Shown here: piece by piece, positions 26,481-38,568 of the stretch
Layout of the letters: the number at the start of each line of letters is the position of its first letter
Position numbering within the stretch: position 1 is the stretch's first letter
Assembly: GCA_027579435.1 (NCBI GenBank)
Contig: JANBPK010000778.1
Span: 1-64,000 of the forward strand
From: Candolleomyces eurysporus
Lineage: Eukaryota; Basidiomycota; Agaricomycetes; Agaricales; Psathyrellaceae
DNA: 64,000 nucleotides
Reading direction: 5' to 3'
The notes under the pieces: generated by a model
Seen by the model: only the letters and a program-made list of their open reading frames with translations
The model's database searches: none
What the model was told of the DNA's origin: nothing
Made by a program: the position numbers and the translations under genes

Positions 26481-28526
26481 ATGAAAGACTCACTTGTCGT
26501 CGTCGCCTGCGGGCTGGGGTTCGTGGTGGCTGTGAGGGCCCTGATTGTGCGGTGGAAGCGAAATCCTCAGCGATTGCCTCTACCTCCTGGTCCAAAGGGA
26601 AGACCTTTCGTTGGCTCCTTGAACCAGTTACCAAAGGTTTTCCCGTGGGAGGGATACGACAAGCTCTGTAAAGAATACGGTACGTATCTTACCCGTTATC
26701 TGTGATCTCTCTGCTCGAGCTCGCCATGCTCATCGCGGCTTATAGATTCAGACCTCCTCTATCTGGAAGTCCTAGGCCAGGGGATGCTTATCCTTGGCTC
26801 GCATCGACGCGCCGTAGATCTGCTTGAAAAGAGAGCGGCTATATATTCAGATAGGCCATCGCAACCGCTGACGGATCTGTGAGTCGCCTCTGACAACAGT
26901 GGTCGCCACATTAGCAGCTGACGCTGGAGCCTCCCAGGATGAATCTCAACTGGAATTTTGTAGTACAGCGACACGGCCCCTGGTGGAGGCTCCATCGACG
27001 TAATTTTCACCAGCAGCTCAATAGCAATGCCGTGTCCCGGTTTTATCCTATCATATACGAGGAGAGAGACGGTCTCCTTCGCATGCTCAGTACTCACCCA
27101 GGCGATTTCCATAAGCATTTGGAAACCTTCTTTGGCACCATAATTATGCGTACGGCGTATGGCTTCGACGACACCGAATGGAACAAGTCTCTCATTCATG
27201 ATGTTGAAGAGGTGATTATTGCGTTCGGTGTGGCGAGGGTCCCAGGCAGATTTCTAGTCAATACCTTCCCAGTCCTCAAGCATGTTCCTGCTTGGCTCCC
27301 TGGAGCTGGGTTCAGAAAGTACTTCCGGGACCTAGCAGAGAAGACTCGGAGGATCGTAGAAACACCCTTCAAAGAAGCTAAAGAGAGATTGGTAAGGCTA
27401 TATTTCATACATCAGTCCTCTCTACAACAACAACTAATATCCGGTAATTTGGATAGGCAAAGGGGGAGAGAAGCGTTTATCCAAGTATGGCAGCTTCCCT
27501 CATCGACCGATTACCTGGACCCAATGAACCGAATCACACCGAGATGGAAACTGTTGCGCGACACGTTTGTGCCGTAGCATATATGGGTAGGCGTGCTTCA
27601 TTTATTTTTTGGAAAGCTTTCACTCTGAGCCGCGACATCTCGACTAGCTGGAGCTGAAACGACCCTTGCTTCGGCGCATGCACTCATCCTCGCGCTGGCT
27701 AATAGTCCAGAGGTTCAAATCAAAGCCCAAGAAGAGATTGATATGGTCGTCGGCTCGGGTCGTCTACCTCTCATCTCAGACCGACCGTCCCTCCCTTATG
27801 TCCACGCGATTATCAAGGAAATCGGCCGGTGGTTCACCGTCCTCCCTCTCAGTGCGTTAACGTTAATTTTGAATTCGACGGGTTGCAACTCATGATCTTC
27901 ATCTTGAACGTTTCTCATTCTAGGTGTTCCTCACGTAAACACGAAGGATGATGAATACGATGGATATTTTATCCCAAAAGGTACCTTGATATCCCCAAAC
28001 AATTGGTGAGTGCATTCTACTCTGGCTTAAACGATCTCTAAACAGATATAATCTCGATAGGTCCATCATGCACGACCCCAGTGTTTTTGATAAACCTTTT
28101 GACTTCATCCCCGAGCGCTACTTGACTGACGACGGAAAGATCGATATGTCAGTTCCAGATGCAAATGCTGGTGCCTTTGGATTTGGCCGTCGGTGTGTAT
28201 GGACTCGTGTTGTCCAACCCAGTGAATTGACGAGGATCGGCTGGTAGGATCTGCCCCGGACGTCATTTAAGCAACGACACGATATTCGTGATGGCTGCCT
28301 CACTCCTGGCGACGTTTAGCATATTCCCTCCAAAGGACGAGAAAGGGAATCGTCCGCCTCTGAAACTCGAAGTGAAAAGTCAAAACCTTGCGTGAGTAAG
28401 CACTTAGCTGTTCATGGTGCTAGAACTGATAAATGGTCGGCTTTTGGGGAACTGGGAAGTCAACCTCTCCCCTTCAGGTGTGAAATCGTAGTGCGACCAG
28501 GGCGTGAAAGCTTCTGCAAAGCTTAG
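26481..28526 (+). CDS. Cytochrome P450, plus-strand array copy 1
   Basis: Nine exons, about 500 residues. An ATG at 26478 lies directly before; 26481 matches the starts of the sister genes (MKDSLVVVACGLGF). The N-terminus is a membrane anchor followed by the proline-rich LPLPPGPKGRPFVGS. Other P450 landmarks are WWRLHRR (C-helix), AGAETTLASAHAL (I-helix), EIGRW (ExxR), FIPERYL, and FGFGRRICPGRHLS with the haem cysteine. All introns are GT-AG. It should be an ER-bound haem monooxygenase; the substrate is unknown. It is one of four tandem copies behind a GMC oxidoreductase and the most diverged in exon 4 (ERSVYPSMAASLIDRLPGPN). Confidence 0.9.
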
Positions 28527-28562
28527 GAACGGAGAGAAGCCAATTCTACGTGCAACTAACAC

Positions 28563-28654
28563 TTTAGCTATATATGACGGCAGGCCTCACCCAGGCTCCT
28601 GTCCACGCTATTGCTGAGGGCGCAGCTGACCTCGTCAAGTATAATAGGAAGTAG
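28563..28654 (+). pseudogene. GMC last-exon scar 1
   Basis: TTAGCTATATATGACGGCAG, then CACCCAGGCTCCTGTCC and GCTGAGGGCGCAGCTGACC, is a copy of the final GMC exon (26094-26172; HTQAPVYAIAERAADL). It is fused to the 3' flank of P450 copy 1, and the GMC 3' flank follows. It marks the duplication junction. Confidence 0.75.
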
Positions 28655-28910
28655 AATGAACCATCCAAATTCATTGTATTGAATCCTGCTATGCCAATAG
28701 CGGCTTCATTCTCGTCATCAATGCGGACTAGTAATCAGTCTGGCTTGGCGCATTTTTACATCCGTGATAGGTACGCTGCCTCGTCTCGTGTTCTGATGGC
28801 CGGAGGAACATACATTTTAACAGTCATAGTGCCCAAGGATCGACTGAAGCGCCGTAATTGGCCCGCGCGGTCCTTCTGTACAAACAGCCGGGGTACTCGG
28901 AGACAGGGAA

Positions 28911-28917
28911 TATATAT
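28911..28917 (+). promoter_or_regulatory. TATA box of P450 copy 2
   Basis: TATATAT, 51 bases upstream of the ATG at 28968, with the CAACGTCTCC context conserved from copy 1. Confidence 0.5.
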
Positions 28918-28967
28918 CAACGTCTCCGATCACTCTCCCCTGGCCGCTCATTCCTTCCGTCCCTGAG

Positions 28968-31009
28968 ATGAAAGACTCGCTGATTGTCGTCGCCTGCGGC
29001 ATAGGGTTCGTGCTAGTTGTGAAGGCCCTTATTACTCGGTGGAAGAGAAACCCCCAAGGATTGCCTTTACCTCCTGGTCCAAAAGGAAGACCTTTTATTG
29101 GTGCCTTGTACGAGCTACCAAAGGTTCTGCCATGGAAAGAATACGATAAGCTTTGTAAAGAATACGGTACGCATCTTACCATTTAACTGTTATCACTCCA
29201 CTCGAGCGCTCGTGATGCTTATCGTCGCTTATAGATTCAGACCTCCTCTATCTGGAAGTCCTAGGCCAGGGGATGCTTATCCTTGGCTCGCATCGACGCG
29301 CTGTAGATCTGCTTGAAAAGAGGGCGGCTGTCTATTCAGATAGGCCAACTTCAGTGCTGACGGATCTGTGAGTCGCCTCTGGCAATGGTGGTCGCCACAT
29401 TAGCAGTTAACCCCGGAGCTTCCCAGGATGGATTTCCACTGGAATTTTGCGATACATCCCTACGGCCCCTGGTGGAGGCTCCACCGACGTGATTTTCACC
29501 AGCAACTCAACGGCAATGTCGTTTCCCGATATCATCCCATCATGTACGAGGAGAGGGATGGTTTCCTTCGCACGCTCAGCACTCGCCCAGACGATTTCCA
29601 TAAGCATTTGGACACCTTCTTTGGTACCATAATTATGCGTACGGCGTATGGCTTCGAAGATGCTGGACGGAACAAGGCTTTGATTAACAATGCTGAAGAA
29701 CTAATTGTTGCGTTCGGTGCGGCGAGGATCCCAGGCAGGTTTTTAGTCAACACCTTCCCAATCCTTAAGCACGTTCCTGCATGGCTCCCCGGAGCTGGGT
29801 TCAAGAGATACTTCCAAGAACTAGCAGAGAAGAGCCGTAGGACAGTAGAAACACCCTTCAAAGACGCTAAAGAGAGACTGGTAAGGCTATCTTTTTATAC
29901 ATGAGGACCCTCGACAGCAACATCTAATATCTATTATTTGGATAGGAAAAGGGAGAGAGAAGTGTTTATCCGAGTATGGCAGCTGCCCTCATTGACCGAT
30001 TACCCGGTGACAATGAACCGGATCGCGCTAGTATGGAAATTGTTGCGCGAAACGTTTGCGCTATGGCTTATACAGGTAGACGCACTTGGTTTATTTTTCA
30101 TGAAGCCTCCACTCTGAACCGTAATATATTAGCTGGAGCTGAAACGACTCTTGCTTCGGCGCATGCGCTCTTCCTTGCCCTAGCTAATAACCCAGAGGTT
30201 CAAATCAAAGCTCAAGCAGAGATTGATACGGTCATCGGCTCGGGTCGTCTCCCTATCATCTCAGACCGACCGTTCCTCCCTTACGTCGATGCAATTGTCA
30301 AGGAAATTGGCCGATGGTATACCGTCGCCCCTCTCAGTGCGCTAATTTTTTATTTTGAATTCGACGGGCTGCAACTCATGCTTCCCGTTTCGAATGTTTC
30401 TCATAATAGGTGCTCCTCGCGTAAACACCAGGGACGACGAATACGATGGATACTTTATCCCAAAAGGTACCCTGATCCTTCCAAATAGTTGGTGAGTGTA
30501 TTCTACTCTGGCTTAATCGACCTCTAAGCGGATATGTCGGTAGGGCCATGATGCACGACCCCAGTGTTTTCGACAAACCCTTTGATTTTATCCCCGAGCG
30601 CTACTTGACGGACGACGGGAAGATCGATATGTCAGTTCCAGATGCAAATACTGCTGCCTTTGGATTCGGTCGTCGGTATGTATAGACGTGTGTTGTGCCA
30701 CCCAGTGAATTGACGAAGATCGGCTCGCAGGATTTGCCCAGGACGTCATTTTAGCAGCGACACGATATTCGTGATGGCTGCCTCGGTCTTAGCGACGTTT
30801 AGCATATTCCCGCCAAAGGACGAGAAAGGGAATCGTCCGCCTCTGAAACTCGAAGTGAAAAGTCAAAACCTCGCGTGAGTCAGCACTTGGCTGTTCATGG
30901 TGTCAAAACTGATAAATGGCCGGCTTTTCGGGAACTGGGAAGTCAACCTCTCCCCTTCAGGTGTGAAATCGTAGTGCGACCAGGGCGTGAAAGCTTCTGC
31001 AAAGCTTAG
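28968..31009 (+). CDS. Cytochrome P450, plus-strand array copy 2
   Basis: Same nine-exon plan as copy 1, beginning MKDSLIVVACGIGFVLVVKA. Landmarks are LPLPPGPKGRPFIGALYEL, GPWWRLHRRDFHQQLNGN, AGAETTLASAHALFLALANN, EIGRWYTVAPLS, FIPERYL and FGFGRRICPGRHFS. No frame break or splice defect was found, and the stop TAG is at 31007-31009. It is closer to copies 3 and 4 than to copy 1, so it likely arose from a later duplication. Probable ER monooxygenase of unknown substrate. Confidence 0.9.
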
Positions 31010-31049
31010 GGACCGAGAGAAGCCAATTCTATGTGCAACTAACACGTTC

Positions 31050-31138
31050 GTTATATATGATGACAGGCCACATCCAGGCTCCTGTCCACGCTATCGCTGA
31101 GCGGGGAGCTGACTTCAATCAAGGATAGCAGGACGTAG
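31050..31138 (+). pseudogene. GMC last-exon scar 2
   Basis: A second relic of the GMC terminal exon (TGATGACAGGCCACATCCAG, then GCTATCGCTGAGCGGGGAGC) directly after the 3' flank of P450 copy 2. The frame is broken by small changes, as expected for non-functional sequence. Confidence 0.75.
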
Positions 31139-31401
31139 AATGAACCATCCAAATTCCCACTGTATTGAATCCTCTTATGCCAATAACGGCTTTATTCTCG
31201 TCGTCAATGCGGACTAGTAATCATTCTGGCTCGGCGCAGTTTTACATCCGTGATAGGTACGCTTCCTCGTGTCGTGTTCTGATGGCTGGAAGGGCGTACA
31301 TAATGCTAGACAAAGTGCCCAAAGATCGACTGAAGTGTCGTAATTGGCCTGCGTGGTCCTTCTTTCTGCACAAACAGCCGAGCTATTCGGGGACAGGGNA
31401 A

Positions 31402-31408
31402 TATATAT
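31402..31408 (+). promoter_or_regulatory. TATA box of P450 copy 3
   Basis: TATATAT, 51 bases upstream of the ATG at 31459. An N at 31399 adjoins it. Confidence 0.5.
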
Positions 31409-31458
31409 CAGCGTTTCCGCTCACTCTCCGTCAGCCACTCATTCCTTCCCTCCTTGAG

Positions 31459-33507
31459 ATGAAAGACTCACTGATCGTCGTCGCCTGCGGGGTAGGGTTC
31501 GCGCTAGCTGTGAAGGCCCTTATTACTCGGTGGAAGAGAAATCCCCAACGATTGCCTTTACCTCCTGGTCCAAAGGGAAGACCTTTTATTGGTTCCTTGT
31601 ACGAGCTACCAAAGGTTCTGCCATGGGAAGAATATGATAAGCTTTGTAAAGAATACGGTACGCATCTTACCATTTGACTGTAATCTCTCCACTCAAAAGC
31701 GCTCGTGATGCTCATCGTCCGAACTTATAGATTCAGACCTCCTCTATCTGGAAGTCCTAGGCCAAGGGATGCTTATTCTTGGTTCGCATCGACGCGCCGT
31801 AGATCTTCTCGAAAAGAGGGCGGCTATCTATTCAGATAGGCCAACTTTAGCGCTGACGGATCTGTGAGTCGCCTCTGGCAATGGTGGTCGCCACATTAGC
31901 AGTTAACCCTGGAGCCTCCCAGGATGGATTTCCACTGGAATTTTGCGATACAGCCCTACGGCCCCTGGTGGAGACTTCACCGACGTGATTTTCACCAGCA
32001 GCTCAACGGCAATGTCGTGTCCCGCTATCATCCTATCATGTACGAGGAGAGGGATGGTCTCCTTCGTATGCTCAGCACTCACCCGGATGGCTTCCATAAG
32101 CATTTAGAAACCTTCTTTGGCACCATAATTATGCGTACGGCGTATGGCTTCGAAGATGCTGGACGGAACAAGTCTCTGATTCATAATGCTGAAGAACTCA
32201 TCGTTGCGTTCGGTGCGGCGAGAATCCCAGGCAGGTTTTTAGTCAACACTTTCCCAATCCTTAAACATGTTCCTGCATGGCTCCCCGGAGCCGGTTTCAA
32301 AAGATACTTCCAAGACCTAGCAGAGAAGAGTCGTAGGACTGTCCAAACACCCTTCAAAGACGCTAAAGAGAGACTGGTAAGGCTATCTTTTCATACATGA
32401 GGAGCCTCGACAGCAACATCTAATATCTGTTATTTTGGATAGGGAAAGGGAGAGAGAAGTGTTTATCCGAGTATGGCAGCTGCCCTCATTGACCGATTAC
32501 CCGGTGACAATGAGCCGGATCGCGCTAGTATGGAAACTGTTGCGCGAAACGTTTGCGCTATAGCATATACAGGTAGACGCACTTTGTTGATCCTTCATGA
32601 AGCCTCCACTCTGAACTGTGATATCTCGACTAGCTGGAGCTGAAACGACTCTTGCTTCGGCGCATGCGCTCTTCCTTGCCCTAGCTAATAACCCAGAGGT
32701 TCAAATCAAAGCTCAAGCAGAGATTGATACGGTCGTCGGCTCGGGTCGTCTACCTCTCATCTCAGATCGACCGTCCCTCCCTTATGTCGATGCGATCGTC
32801 AAAGAAATTGGCAGATGGTATACCGTCGCCCCTCTCAGTGCGTTAACGTTCATTTTGAATTCGATGGCTTGCAACTCATGCTCCCTGTTTCAAATGTTTC
32901 TCATTACAGGTACTCCTCGCGTAAACACCAGGGACGACGAATACGATGGATATTTCATCCCAAAAAATACCTTGATCTTTCCAAATAGTTGGTGAGTGCA
33001 TTCTACTCTGGCCTTACCGACCTCTAAGCGGATATATCGGTAGGGCCATGATGCACGACCCCAGTGTTTTCGACAAACCCTTTGATTTTATCCCCGAGCG
33101 CTACTTGACGGACGACGGGAAGATCGATATGTCAGTTCCAGATGCAAATACTGCTGCCTTTGGATTCGGTCGTCGGTATGTATAGGCGTGTTGCTCAACC
33201 CAGTGAATTGACAAGGATCGGCTGGTAGGATTTGCCCAGGACGTCATTTTAGTAGCGACACGATATTCTTGATGGCTGCCTCGGTCTTAGCGACGTTTAG
33301 CATATTTCCTCCAAAGGACGAGAAAGGGAATCGTCCGCCTCTGAAACTCGAAGTGAAAAGTCAAAACCTTGCGTGAGTCAGCACTTAGCTGTTCATGGTG
33401 TTAGAACTGATAAATGGGCGGCTTTTCGGGAACTGGGAAGTCAACCTCTCCCCTTCAGGTGTGAAATCGTAGTGCGTCCAGGGCGTGAAAACCTCTGCAA
33501 AGCTTAG
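31459..33507 (+). CDS. Cytochrome P450, plus-strand array copy 3
   Basis: Nine exons, start MKDSLIVVACGVGFALAVKA, stop TAG at 33505-33507. It has the same anchor, proline hinge, AGAETT I-helix motif, EIGRW, FIPERYL and FGFGRRICPGRHFS haem loop as copies 1, 2 and 4. Introns are canonical and no stop interrupts the exons. Very close to copy 2. Likely an active microsomal P450; the substrate cannot be inferred. Confidence 0.9.
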
Positions 33508-33544
33508 GGACCGGGAGGGGCCAATTCTATATGCAACTATCACC

Positions 33545-33631
33545 CTAGCCATATGACGGCAGGCCACACCCAGGCTCCTGTCCACGCTATCGCTAAAGGG
33601 GCAGCTGACCTTGTCAAGGGTAGGAAGTATA
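33545..33631 (+). pseudogene. GMC last-exon scar 3
   Basis: A third copy of the GMC final exon (CATATGACGGCAGGCCACAC, then GCTATCGCTAAAGGGGCAGC) between P450 copies 3 and 4, again followed by the GMC 3' flank. Confidence 0.75.
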
Positions 33632-33816
33632 ATGAACCGTCCAAATTCCCATTGTATTGAATCCTGCTATGCCAATAACGGCTTGATTATCGTCGTCAAT
33701 GCGGACTAGTATTCAGTCTGGTCAGCATATTCACACATCCGTCATAGGTACGCTTCCTCGCCTCGTGTTCTGATGGCTGGAAGGACGTACATAATGCCAG
33801 GCAAGGTACCCAAGGG

Positions 33817-33824
33817 TATATTAA
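33817..33824 (+). promoter_or_regulatory. Altered core promoter of P450 copy 4
   Basis: Where copies 1-3 have TATATAT, copy 4 has TATATTAA about 50 bases before its ATG. About 80 bases of the preceding promoter, present in copies 1-3, are deleted here (the junction is near 33812-33817). Confidence 0.45.
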
Positions 33825-33871
33825 CGTCTCTGCTCCCTCTCCGCTAGCCACTCAGTCCGTCTCTCCCAGAG

Positions 33872-35914
33872 ATGAAAGACTCACTGACCGTCGTCGCCTG
33901 CGGGGTAGGGTTCGTGCTAGCTGTGAAGGCCCTTATTACTCGGTGGAAGAGAAATCCCCAACGATTGCCTTTACCTCCTGGTCCAAAGGGAAGACCTTTT
34001 ATTGGTTCCTTGTACGAGCTACCAAAGGTTCTCCCATGGGAAGAATATAATAAGCTTTGTAAAGAATACGGTACGCACCGTAAAAACCTTCACTCAAGCG
34101 CTCGTGATGCTCATCGTCGCTTATAGATCCAGACCTCCTCTATCTGGAAGTCCTGGGCCAGGGGATGCTTATCCTTGGTTCGCATCGATGCGCTGTAGAT
34201 TTGCTTGAAAAGAGGGCGGCTATCTATTCAGATAGGCCAACTTTAGCGCTGACGGATCTGTGAGTCGCCGCTCACAATAGTGGTTGCCACATTAGCAGTT
34301 GACCCTGAAGCCTCCCAGGATGGATTTCAACTGGAATTTAGCGACACAGCGCTACGGCCCCTGGTGGAGGCTCCACCGACGTGATTTTCACCAGCAGCTC
34401 AACGGCAATGTCGTGCCCCGGTATCATCCTATTATGTACGAGGAGAGGGATGGTCTCCTTCGCATGCTCAGTATTCATCCAGACGATTTTCATAAACATT
34501 TGGAAGCCTTCTTTGGTACCATAATCATTCGTACGGCGTACGGCTTTGAAGATGCTGGACGGAACAAGTCTCTGATTCATGATGCTGAGGAACTGACTAT
34601 TGCATTCGGTGCAGCGAGAACCCCAGGCAGGTTTCTAGTCAACACCTTCCCAATCCTCAAGCATGTTCCTCCATGGCTCCCCGGAGCTGGGTTCAGAAGG
34701 TACTTCCAGAAGCTAGCAGAGAAGAGTCGTAGGACTGTAGAAGCACCTTTCAATGACGCTAAAGAAAGATTGGTAAGGCTATCTTTTTATACATCAGGAC
34801 TCGAACACTCGACAGCTACATCTAATCTCGTGTATTTTGGATAGGAAAAGGGAGAGAGAAGCGTTTACCCAAGTCTGGCAGCTGCCTTCATTGACCGATT
34901 ACCTGCACGCGATGAACCGAATCGCGCTAGTATGGAAACTGTTGCACGAAACGTTTGCGCCGTAGCATATTCGGGTAGGCGTACTTTGTTTGTCTTTCAT
35001 CAAGCCTCCCCTCTGAACCGTGATATCTCGATTAGGTGGAGCTGAAACGACCCTTGCTTCGGCGCATGCGCTTTTCCTTGCCTTAGCTAATAATCCAGAG
35101 GTTCAAATCAAAGCTCAAGAAGAGATTGATACGGTCGTCGGCTCGGGTCGTCTACCTCTCATCTCAGACCGACCGTCCCTCCCTTATGTCCATGCAGTTA
35201 TCAAGGAACTCGGCCGGTGGTATACCGTCGCCCCTCTCAGTGTGTTAACGTTCATTTTGAATTCGACGGGCTGCAACTCATGCTCTCCATTTCGAATGTT
35301 TCTCATTATAGGCACTCCTCACGTAAACACCAGGGACGATGAATACGATGGATATTTTCTCCCTAAAGGTACCTTGATCTTTTCAAATGGTTGGTGAGTG
35401 CATTCTATTCTGGCTTAACCGACCTCATCTAAGCAGATATGTCGGTAGGGCCATGATGCACGACCCCAGTGTTTTCGACAAACCTTTTGATTTCATCCCC
35501 GAGCGTTACTTGACGGACGACGGGAAGATCGATGCGTCAGTTCCAGATGCAAATACCGCTGCCTTTGGATTCGGCCGTCGGTATGTATAGGCGTGTGTTG
35601 TCCAACCCAGTGAATTGACGAGGATCGGCTGGCAGGATTTGCCCAGGGCGTCATTTTAGCAACGACACGATATTCGTGATGGCTGCCTCGCTTTTGGCGA
35701 CGTTTAGCGTGTTCCCTCCAAAGGACGAGAAAGGCAATCGTCCGCCTCTGAAACTCGAATTGAAAAGTCAAATCCTTGCGTGAGTCAGCACTTCGCTGTT
35801 CGTGATGTTAAAACTGATAAATGGTCGGCTTTTGGGAAACTGGGAAGTCAACCTCTCCCTTTCAAGTGTGAGATTATAGTGCGGCCAGGCCGTGAAAACT
35901 TCTGTAAAGCTTAA
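33872..35914 (+). CDS. Cytochrome P450, plus-strand array copy 4
   Basis: The array's last member, start MKDSLTVVACGVGFVLAVKA, nine exons, with all P450 landmarks (GGAETTLASAHAL, ELGRW, FIPERYL, FGFGRRICPGRHFS). The I-helix starts GGAETT because its acceptor reads TTAG|GTGG; both forms are normal. In the last intron the acceptor CAG|G of the sister genes has become CAAG, which would drop one base and end the protein early at a TAG about 5 codons into the last exon, replacing the usual tail CEIVVRPGRE. The nominal stop TAA at 35912-35914 assumes the sister frame. It keeps the original P450 3' flank (CACGGTTGAAAAATCTTGAG) and has no GMC scar behind it. Confidence 0.82.
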
Positions 35915-36395
35915 GGAAAGAAACTAATTCTATGTGCAATTACCACGGTTGAAAAATCTTGAGTGGGGACTGTCAAGTTGACTCGGGCGTGAGATGAGGG
36001 AAGTGATTCGAATTCTAAAATCAAGCCAGCATGCGCGGCATGTACATAACTGCGTAACTAGTACCAGCGTCGGAGATATATATCAATAAACATAATTAAG
36101 TGAGGAGGGCATCTAACCACTCGCGTTTCGCATTGAGCCGGCTCAGGCTATGTTGATTGGCATCTAGCCAATGGTCACCAGCACTGTCAAGCAGTGAGGG
36201 GCATGCAGGTTGACTATCGATCAAACCGGAAGCAAGAGGAGATAGAAAAGGCAAAGCAGAGAGAGGAAAGCGAGAAACTAGAAGCAATAAGGAGAGCGAG
36301 CAAGAAAGGATGCTCGTCAAATGCCTTGCTTTAACAAGGTTAAACTCATCACCATCATCAACGCCCACAACACATCGAAATCATAACAATTGCAC
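35915..36395. other. Intergenic region, P450 array end to LPMO
   Basis: The first 90 bases are the ancestral P450 3' flank, also seen at 20870-20910. The rest has a TATA-like run (36075-36085) and no gene. It includes the 3' end of the convergent LPMO transcript. Confidence 0.4.
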
Positions 36396-37701
36396 TCAGT
36401 GCGAACCTCTCAATCCACTCCTCACGAAGTGTCTGGCATGGTGACGGCTCCTCTTCACAATAGCTGCGGTAGGTGTAGCAACACCACCCAACGAAATCGA
36501 GAAGGTGGTGACCGGCTTGACAGTTCTCGAAGCCCAGGTCTTTGCCCTCAACCGCCGACCCTTCTGACACACCTTGACAGGAGCTGTGAGCCGTGATTCG
36601 GGGACCGAGGCAGCTGCAGTTGTCGGCACAGCTGCAGGGGGGCTGGCAGGGGCAGAGGGTTTGACAGCAGGGCTAGGGAGAGGCGAAGAAGCGGGAGCCT
36701 TGGTAGGCTTCTCATCATCGGCGGGAGGTGCAGCCTTGGTGGGCGATGGAGCACCAACGGTCGTCGAGCTTGCTTTCGCACTCGTCGGAGCTGGTGGAGC
36801 ACCACCACCACTACCACCGTTTGCGATCCTGGCAACCCTCGGTCCAGGGATGACATACTGGAATCCGGGCTCGTAGATCCCGGGTACGTACAATCCCGGA
36901 TCCCGCTCCCCATAGGCTCCAGGGAAGCTGACGAGATCGTTCTCGGCGGGTCTGCCTGTTTGACTCCCACCCACGCGTAGTTGGGTGCAGGAGGCGTAGA
37001 ATTCGACGCCTCCGAGGGTCATGGCGATGTGAAGAGCGATGAGTTCTTGTCGGATGAGGTAGTTGCCCGGGGCGAGGGTGCTTGGGATGGTGACGGTGAC
37101 GGGCTGGCCGGCCTCTGAGAGGTGCATGAGGGGTAAATTCAGGAAAGGGAGGAGAAAAGGTACGTACGGACGTCCGCCATGTGCCATTGTCCGTTTGGCT
37201 TCTTGCCAAGTTCAGCGATCTTGAACCACCTGGCTGTGGAGGCGTCAAACTTGTCGCAGCTCACTGAGCCGCACGAGGCCATGTAAGTGAGGATAGGACC
37301 TGCGTTATGAGGCCACTAGAATTGAAAACGCAACAACGATAAGCTTTCAGTCGTTCGTTCAAGGAAAAGAGAAGACAACTGACAGAGGTAGACCCAGCAC
37401 CCTTCCAATCAAACCTAACTTGGTTTCCGGGCATCGCGTCTGCAATCAGACTCGCGGGCGTAGCACCGCTCCCACATGCCAGATCCTTATTCCCCACACC
37501 CTTCACAGGCTGTGTATTTCGAATCTGGCGGACAACAGATGGGTGGCGGGTGTTGGACTCTGCGGGGAGGTTGCCCTTGTAGGATTTCCCGTCAATGGAA
37601 ACAGAGGCGATGTAGCCGTGTGCGAGGGTTCGGTGTGGGAGCGCAAGCAAGGAGGCGAGGAGAAGGAACAGGGAGAAAATGTGAAGGGAAGAGAACGACA
37701 T
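36396..37701 (-). CDS. AA9 lytic polysaccharide monooxygenase with long C-terminal tail
   Basis: Three exons (37701-37384, 37315-37168, 37114-36396; introns 68 and 53 bases) make a 394-residue protein. Signal peptide 1-27 ends ...HRTLA before HGYI, so mature His1 can form the copper histidine brace. The second brace His is in WPHNAGPILTYMASCGS, and the axial Tyr in GGVEFYASCTQL. A further conserved His is in RQELIALH. The residue two before the Tyr is Glu, where Gln is usual. AA9 enzymes cleave cellulose and related glucans oxidatively, using H2O2 or O2. After the catalytic domain comes a Pro/Ala/Ser/Thr-rich linker of about 85 residues, and then a basic segment rich in Arg/His (KVCQKGRRLRAK, KRSRHHARHFVR). 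No CBM1 is present. A further small intron near the C-terminus cannot be excluded. Confidence 0.9.
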
Positions 37702-38568
37702 GGTTGATGATTGAGTTGTAATGAAGGTGAGGGGGTTAAGGAATGAAATTTGGTAGAGGGATCGTCACGGAATTCAGAACTGCTGCATGCAAGAAAGCTT
37801 GAGCGTCGTGAACAAGTATTCCAAGCGAACGACAAGGCTGTTTATGTTGATTTCCTCCTCAGGTCGGTGGCGAAACGACTAGTAGGTTGAAGGGCGGGAA
37901 GTAGGAAAGAGCGCCGGGGGGTAGGAGGGAGAAGAAAGGAAGACGGCGGGGAGGAGGAGGAAAAGAGACAAGGAGCCAAGTGCGACGGAGAAGGCTTGAT
38001 AGCAACTGTTATGATCTTGGCCGAACGCCAGGGCTGGGAGGATGGAAATATCACCAAACAGCCCTGAAGCGATCATTCGATCAATGTGGCTCACGATGAC
38101 GCCCCAATTGCAACCGTCAGCTTCTCGGTCTCCTGGAAACTGATTGAAAGGCCGCGTTCCGTGTTGGAAGAAGGGATTGTCAGAGGTTAAGTCTGGTTGG
38201 TAATGAGTTGAGAGGGCAATAACCGTCGATCTAACGCCTACGTATTTAGAGCGAAGGGATGTAGGATGTCCGTTCCCAGTGCACACTTGTCCAGCCTAGC
38301 TGCCGAGCATGCTGGGGCATGCGTTGATTTCTTGTTCGTTCCACGGTCCACGCCTAGACGCAACTTACGTATGGTGCCCAGTTGCTGGGCAGGCGCTCCC
38401 AATGTTACGTTCACGAAGGCGCAATGATGACATCATGGACGCGAGTTCAGAGGACCATGATTCTGTCAATGAGCTCGGTTCTGTAGATTAAGTCCTTCCC
38501 TAGAGCAAGAGATGATACGATACTTTGTCAAAAAATAAATCATGCTTGAAAAGGGACTGATAATACAC
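37702..38568. other. Intergenic region upstream of the LPMO
   Basis: This is the promoter side of the LPMO. A 135-codon minus-strand frame (37879-38286) is purine/pyrimidine-biased and has no domain. Nothing else was recognised. Confidence 0.4.
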
